Below, in pieces: positions 5,708 through 9,147 of a stretch of 9,147 nucleotides of DNA. The notes beneath the pieces were generated by a model. It did no database searches, had not been told where the DNA came from, and worked only from the letters and a program-made list of their open reading frames with translations. Within the stretch, counting starts at the first letter, position 1; each line of letters opens with the position of its first letter. Position numbers and translations under genes: made by a program. This DNA comes from Oscillospiraceae bacterium (GTDB lineage: Bacteria; Bacillota; Clostridia; UBA1381), in NCBI GenBank assembly GCA_022508725.1, contig JAFLUR010000072.1, forward strand, positions 1 through 9,147. The letters run 5' to 3'.

Positions 5708-5729
5708 AAGTCAGAGAGGAGGACTTTAA

Positions 5730-5984
5730 GTGGCCAGAAATACCCGTAAGGTAAAGATCGGTAAGGTAATCAGCAATAAGATGGATAAAACCGTTGTGGT
5801 TGCAATTGAATACAGCGTAAAGCATAAATTATACGGCAAGGTCGTAAAAAGAACCTATAAGCTCAAGGCGCATGACGAAGAGAACGCGTGCGGTATCGGC
5901 GACAGAGTAAAGGTAATGGAAACAAGACCTCTGTCAAAGGATAAGAGATGGAGATTGGTTGAAATAATGGAGAAGGCTCAATAA
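5730..5984 (+). CDS. rpsQ: 30S ribosomal protein S17
   Basis: S17 is an early-binding 30S body protein with an OB fold that contacts 16S rRNA helices 7 and 11. The 84-residue product shows the family features GKVISNKMDKTVVVAIEYSVKHKLYGKVVKRTYKLKAHDE and GIGDRVKVMETRPLSKDKRWRLVEI. It starts with GTG 5730, 7 nt after the extended ribosome binding site AGAGAGGAGG (5713-5722); no ATG is available near the family N-terminus. It belongs to the S10 block by family order, but the 94-nt spacer ahead of it suggests it may be expressed partly with the spc block. rplN follows after 32 nt. Confidence 0.97.
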   Translation: MARNTRKVKIGKVISNKMDKTVVVAIEYSVKHKLYGKVVKRTYKLKAHDEENACGIGDRVKVMETRPLSKDKRWRLVEIMEKAQ

Positions 5985-6016
5985 TTTTCTGTTATTTTAG
6001 GAAGGAGGAAACAAGC

Positions 6017-6385
6017 ATGATACAACAGCAGACATTTCTGAAGGTTGCCGACAACACAGGCGCCAAGGAAGTAATGTGTATTCGTGTATTAGGCGGTTCA
6101 AAGAAGAGATACGCCGCGGTCGGCGATGAGATAATTTGTTCGGTAAAAAAAGCAACGCCGGGCGGCGTTGTAAAAAAAGGTGACGTTGTAAAGGCGGTCG
6201 TTGTAAGGACCGTTAAGAGCATAAAGCGTCCGGACGGCTCGTATGTAAGATTTGACGAGAACGCGGCGGTTATAATCAGAGATGATAAAAATCCGAGAGG
6301 CACTCGTATATTCGGCCCTGTTGCAAGAGAGCTCAGAGATAAAGAATATATGAAGATATTGTCATTGGCTCCGGAAGTTTTATAA
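6017..6385 (+). CDS. rplN: 50S ribosomal protein L14
   Basis: L14 lies on the 50S face that meets the 30S subunit, beside L19, and is the binding site of the silencing factor RsfS in bacteria that have it. The 122-residue product is textbook: MIQQQTFLKVADNTGAKEVMCIRVLGGSKKRYA, then a five-stranded barrel with VKKGDVVKAVVVRTVK and RFDENAAVIIRDDKNPRGTRIFGPVARELR. ATG 6017 follows GGAAGGAGG (6001-6009). It opens the spc block; the 32-nt gap after rpsQ shows no terminator or hairpin. rplX starts 12 nt after its stop. Confidence 0.98.
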   Translation: MIQQQTFLKVADNTGAKEVMCIRVLGGSKKRYAAVGDEIICSVKKATPGGVVKKGDVVKAVVVRTVKSIKRPDGSYVRFDENAAVIIRDDKNPRGTRIFGPVARELRDKEYMKILSLAPEVL

Positions 6386-6397
6386 GGAGGGTAGACA

Positions 6398-6721
6398 ATG
6401 AAAAAAATGCACGTTAAAAGAGGCGACACCGTACAGGTGCTGTCAGGTAAGGATAAAGGCAAGCAGGGCAAGGTGATAACGGCGTTTCCGGCAGAGGGAA
6501 AGGTCATAGTCGAGGGAGTGGCCGTTGCGAAGAAGCATCAGAAGGCGCGTATGCAGGGTCAGGAGAGCGGAATAATCCGTATGGAGACCCCGATCTACGC
6601 ATCAAAGGTCATGAGAGTTTGCTCAAGCTGCAACAAACCGGCAAGGACCGGTATCAGAATTTTGGATGACGGTCAGAAGATGAGATACTGCAAAAAATGC
6701 GGTGAAGTATTCAACGACTGA
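6398..6721 (+). CDS. rplX: 50S ribosomal protein L24 with C-terminal zinc ribbon
   Basis: L24 starts 50S assembly by binding the 5' end of 23S rRNA. The 107-residue product has an N-terminal KOW motif (VKRGDTVQVLSGKDKGKQGKVI, residues 6-27), the GVAVAKKHQKARMQGQESGIIRMETPI middle, and a C-terminal ribbon with CSSC at 75-78 and CKKC at 98-101. The four cysteines are spaced to bind a zinc ion, a common form in Firmicutes. The start is 12 nt after rplN with AAGGAGGG (6385-6392) overlapping the rplN stop. Ordinary and intact. Confidence 0.98.
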   Translation: MKKMHVKRGDTVQVLSGKDKGKQGKVITAFPAEGKVIVEGVAVAKKHQKARMQGQESGIIRMETPIYASKVMRVCSSCNKPARTGIRILDDGQKMRYCKKCGEVFND

Positions 6722-6749
6722 TAATATTTAGAGAGGAGGCACTTATACA

Positions 6750-7289
6750 ATGACAAGAATGTTGGAAAAATACAACAAAGATGTTGCTCCGGCGCTTATG
6801 CAAAAATTTGAATACAAAAGTCCGATGCAGATACCGAAGCTTGAGAAGATCGTTATAAATATCGGTATGGGCGAAGCGCGCGACAATCCCAAAGCGATAG
6901 ACGCGGCAATGAACGACCTTGCCGCCATAACGGGTCAGAAGCCTATCGTTACAAAGGCAAAGAAATCGGTTGCCAACTTCAAGCTCAGAGAGGGTATGAA
7001 CATCGGTTGTAAGGTAACATTGAGATCGGACAGAATGTATGAGTTTTTAGATAGATTATTTAATGTGGCTTTGCCGCGAGTAAGGGATTTCCGCGGAATC
7101 AATCCCAACGCCTTTGACGGAAGAGGAAATTATTCCATGGGCGTAAAGGAACAGCTTATATTCCCCGAAATAGATTACGATAAGATAGACAAGATCCGCG
7201 GTATGGATATTATAATTGTCACAACGGCAAAGACGGACGAAGAAGCGCGTGAGCTGCTTACATTGATGGGCGCTCCGTTTATCCGCTGA
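6750..7289 (+). CDS. rplE: 50S ribosomal protein L5
   Basis: L5 is part of the central protuberance, binds 5S rRNA with L18, and touches the P-site tRNA with a conserved loop. The 179-residue product has family landmarks MLEKYNKDVAPALMQKF, MQIPKLEKIVINIGMGEA, the tRNA-contacting stretch GQKPIVTKAKKSVANFKLREG (residues 62-82), and LPRVRDFRGINPNAFDGRGNYSMGVKEQLIFPEI. It ends with GAPFIR. The ribosome binding site AGAGAGGAGG lies at 6730-6739, 10 nt before ATG 6750. The stop is 17 nt before the S14 gene. Confidence 0.98.
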   Translation: MTRMLEKYNKDVAPALMQKFEYKSPMQIPKLEKIVINIGMGEARDNPKAIDAAMNDLAAITGQKPIVTKAKKSVANFKLREGMNIGCKVTLRSDRMYEFLDRLFNVALPRVRDFRGINPNAFDGRGNYSMGVKEQLIFPEIDYDKIDKIRGMDIIIVTTAKTDEEARELLTLMGAPFIR

Positions 7290-7306
7290 TTTAAGGAGGG
7301 TAAAAA

Positions 7307-7492
7307 ATGGCAAGAAAAGCAATGGTATTGAAACAGCAGAGAAAACCCAAGTACAGCACACAGGCTTATACGAGATGCAAGATATGCGGAAGACCTCATG
7401 CATATTTGAGAAAATTCGGTATATGCCGAATCTGTTTCAGAGAATTGGCTTATAAAGGACAAATTCCGGGCGTAAGAAAGGCAAGTTGGTAA
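7307..7492 (+). CDS. rpsZ: 30S ribosomal protein S14, zinc-binding short type
   Basis: S14 sits in the 30S head near S3 and S10. This is the 61-residue zinc form (type Z, also called rpsN), not the longer cysteine-free form. Cys24, Cys27, Cys40 and Cys43 form the CxxC-N12-CxxC zinc site in CKICGRPHAYLRKFGICRICFRE. The N-terminus MARKAMVLKQQRKPKYSTQAYTRC and the C-terminus GQIPGVRKASW match the family. AAGGAGGG (7293-7300) lies 6 nt before the ATG. Bacteria with this form often keep a zinc-free paralogue elsewhere for zinc starvation; none is in this window. Confidence 0.98.
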   Translation: MARKAMVLKQQRKPKYSTQAYTRCKICGRPHAYLRKFGICRICFRELAYKGQIPGVRKASW

Positions 7493-7527
7493 AAGGCGGC
7501 CGGTAAAAAGAAAAGGAGGTAAATTTA

Positions 7528-7926
7528 ATGCAGATAACCGATCCTATCGCAGATATGCTCACTCGTATCAGAAACGCAAATTCCGCAAAGCATGAAACAG
7601 TGGATGTGCCTGCGTCAAATATGAAGAAGGCGATAGCCGAAATTCTGAACGAAGAGGGCTACATTAAAAATTATCAGGTAATAGAAGACGGTAAGCAGGG
7701 CGTGATAAGAATTGCTTTAAAATACGGACCCAACAAAGAAAAGGTTATTTCGGGTCTTAAAAGAGTATCAAAGCCCGGTTTGAGAATATATGCGGGCGCA
7801 GACGAGCTTCCGCGCGTGCTCAAGGGTTTGGGCATAGCGGTCATATCGACATCAAAGGGCGTTATGACCGACAAAAAAGCAAGAAAAGAAAATATAGGCG
7901 GCGAAGTTTTGGCGTACATCTGGTAA
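7528..7926 (+). CDS. rpsH: 30S ribosomal protein S8
   Basis: S8 binds helix 21 of 16S rRNA early in 30S assembly; in E. coli it also represses the spc operon by binding its mRNA near L5. The 132-residue product has an N-terminal domain opening MQITDPIADMLTRIRNAN and a C-terminal domain with GLKRVSKPGLRIYAGADELPRVLKGLGIAVISTSKGVMTDKKARKENIGGEVLAYIW, matching the family throughout. AAAAGGAGGT (7511-7520) precedes the ATG. I did not find an obvious S8-site mimic in the rplX-rplE gap (28 nt), so autogenous control is unproven here. Confidence 0.98.
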   Translation: MQITDPIADMLTRIRNANSAKHETVDVPASNMKKAIAEILNEEGYIKNYQVIEDGKQGVIRIALKYGPNKEKVISGLKRVSKPGLRIYAGADELPRVLKGLGIAVISTSKGVMTDKKARKENIGGEVLAYIW

Positions 7927-7958
7927 CAGAATAAAAAAACATGAGGAGGTGTCTTTAA

Positions 7959-8507
7959 ATGTCAAGAATCGGAAAATTACCGATAACGATCCCCGCAGGA
8001 GTCGATGTGAAGATCGGTAATGACAATGAAGTTACGGTCAAGGGTCCGAAAGGAACACTTTCGCGTAAGCTTCACAGCGATATGATATTAAAGCTTGAAA
8101 ACGGGGTTCTTACGGTTGAACGTCCGTCCGAGGAAAAAAATCACAAGTCACTTCATGGCTTGACACGCACACTTATCAACAATATGGTGGTAGGCGTAAC
8201 GGACGGCTTCACAAAGGAGCTTGAAATAAACGGTGTCGGATACAGAGCGCAGATGCAGGGCAAAAAGCTGGTGCTTACGCTGGGTTATTCGCATCCGGTG
8301 GAATATACGGCGGCAGAGGGTATCACACTTGAGGTTCCGCAGCCCAACAAGATCATCGTAAAGGGCGCGAACAAAGAGGTCGTGGGCGAAACGGCTGCCA
8401 AGATACGCGAATTCAGAATGCCGGAGCCGTATAAGGGCAAGGGTATCAAATATGTCGATGAGGTAATCCGCCGCAAGGAAGGAAAAGCGGGCGGTAAGAA
8501 GAAATAA
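7959..8507 (+). CDS. rplF: 50S ribosomal protein L6
   Basis: L6 lies near the GTPase-associated centre of the 50S subunit and is needed for late assembly. The 182-residue product has two similar domains: MSRIGKLPITIPAGVDVKI to about residue 80, and a second from about residue 84 (TDGFTKELEINGVGYRAQMQGKKLVLTLGYSHPVEY). It ends with the signature PEPYKGKGIKYVDEVIRRKEGKAGGKKK. Length is close to the normal 175-180, with a slightly longer basic tail. TGAGGAGGTG (7942-7951) lies 7 nt before ATG 7959. rplR follows closely. Confidence 0.98.
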   Translation: MSRIGKLPITIPAGVDVKIGNDNEVTVKGPKGTLSRKLHSDMILKLENGVLTVERPSEEKNHKSLHGLTRTLINNMVVGVTDGFTKELEINGVGYRAQMQGKKLVLTLGYSHPVEYTAAEGITLEVPQPNKIIVKGANKEVVGETAAKIREFRMPEPYKGKGIKYVDEVIRRKEGKAGGKKK

Positions 8508-8524
8508 GAGAGGAAGTGTTTTTA

Positions 8525-8884
8525 ATGATAAAAAAGCCGGACAGCAATAAGGCAAGATTAAAGCGTCACAGACGGGTAAGAAAGAACATTTCCGGAACAG
8601 CGGAAAAACCTCGTCTTAACGTGTTCAGAAGCGCAAAGCATATCTATGCGCAGGTAATAGACGACGTTGCCGGAACAACATTGGTATCGGCATCGACAAT
8701 GGATAAGGACTTTAACGGGTACGGCGGAAATATCGACGCCGCAAAGAAGGTCGGCGAGACGGTGGCAAAGCGCGCACTCGAAAAGAATATAAAGTCTGTG
8801 GTATTCGACAGAGGCGGATATGTTTATCACGGCAGAGTTGCCGCTCTTGCGGAGGGCGCAAGAGAAGGCGGATTGGAATTCTAA
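8525..8884 (+). CDS. rplR: 50S ribosomal protein L18
   Basis: L18 binds 5S rRNA and, with L5, carries it into the central protuberance. The 119-residue product has the basic N-terminus MIKKPDSNKARLKRHRRVRKNISGTAEKPRLNVFRSAKHIYAQVIDD and ends with VYHGRVAALAEGAREGGLEF, both diagnostic. The frame is open from GTG 8516, but that codon runs into the ribosome binding site GAGAGGAAG (8508-8516). ATG 8525 gives the family start and proper spacing, so it is preferred. The ribosome binding site is somewhat weaker than its neighbours. The gap to rpsE is 18 nt. Confidence 0.97.
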   Translation: MIKKPDSNKARLKRHRRVRKNISGTAEKPRLNVFRSAKHIYAQVIDDVAGTTLVSASTMDKDFNGYGGNIDAAKKVGETVAKRALEKNIKSVVFDRGGYVYHGRVAALAEGAREGGLEF

Positions 8885-8902
8885 TAAAAGGAGGTAGATT
8901 TT

Positions 8903-9147
8903 GTGGCAGAGAGAATAGATGCGGGAGCACTTGATTTGCAGGAGAAGCTTGTATATCTGAACCGTGTTGCAAAGGTTGTAAAGGGCGGTAGAACATTCAG
9001 ATTCAGCGCGCTTGTAGTAGTTGGCGACCACAATGGTCACGTAGGCTGCGGCATGGGCAAGGCGGCAGAAGTTCCCGACGCTATCCGCAAGGGTATTGAA
9101 GATGCAAAGAAGAACATGATCACCGTTCCGATCGTTGAGACCACGAT
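8903..9147 (+). CDS. rpsE: 30S ribosomal protein S5, N-terminal half (cut by window end)
   Basis: S5 lies at the mRNA entry channel of the 30S subunit, and changes in it affect decoding accuracy and spectinomycin response in other species. The visible 81 codons plus two bases encode MAERIDAGALDLQEKLVYLNRVAKVVKGGRTFRFSALVVVGDHNGHVGCGMGKAAEVPDAIRKGIEDAKKN and beyond, the double-stranded-RNA-binding-like N-terminal domain. The KVVKGGRTF loop, site of known spectinomycin-resistance changes elsewhere, looks intact. The usual phenylalanine in GHVGFG is cysteine here. The start is GTG 8903, 7 nt after AAAAGGAGGT (8887-8896); no ATG fits. Roughly half the protein, and any following rpmD, rplO and secY, lie beyond the window. 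Confidence 0.97.
   Translation, partial: MAERIDAGALDLQEKLVYLNRVAKVVKGGRTFRFSALVVVGDHNGHVGCGMGKAAEVPDAIRKGIEDAKKNMITVPIVETT

Overview
This window is the front and middle of a bacterial S10–spc ribosomal-protein superoperon, read left to right, preceded by a structured non-coding region and a divergent tRNA-Asp gene. The gene order (S10-L3-L4-L23-L2-S19-L22-S3-L16-L29-S17, then L14-L24-L5-S14-S8-L6-L18-S5) is the classic bacterial one. Several features point to a Gram-positive of class Clostridia, perhaps a gut-type Oscillospirales or relative: strong AAAGGAGG-type ribosome binding sites, a short zinc-binding S14, an L24 with a C-terminal four-cysteine ribbon, AGA as a favoured arginine codon, and moderate GC. 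I cannot name a genus.

Layout. Positions 1-59 (minus strand) hold the 5' three quarters of tRNA-Asp(GTC), cut by the window edge, with its own strong promoter at 96-124. Positions 60-751 carry no convincing gene. They contain a plus-strand promoter (176-204) followed almost at once by an intrinsic-terminator hairpin (220-258), a second plus-strand promoter (374-402), and a leader of about 340 nt. That leader has several possible alternative hairpins and a second terminator-like hairpin (649-685) upstream of the S10 ribosome binding site. Positions 752-5635 are the S10 block (rpsJ to rpmC). A 94-nt spacer at 5636-5729 holds a promoter-like pair of boxes and two mutually exclusive hairpins. Positions 5730-9147 are rpsQ and the spc block up to rpsE, which is cut off by the window end.

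How the genes work together. All 19 proteins are structural parts of the ribosome. S10, S19, S3, S17, S14, S8 and S5 belong to the 30S subunit; L3, L4, L23, L2, L22, L16, L29, L14, L24, L5, L6 and L18 belong to the 50S. Tight spacing (two 1-nt stop/start overlaps, mostly 2-40 nt gaps) indicates co-transcription and balanced synthesis. The only long internal gaps are rpsJ-rplC (88 nt) and rpmC-rpsQ (94 nt), and both contain hairpins.

I found no accessory, mobile, defence or CRISPR system. The proteins look ordinary and intact. The parts worth a second look are regulatory: the S10 leader with its possible attenuators, and the rpmC-rpsQ spacer. All RNA structures here were paired by eye and have not been tested by computation.
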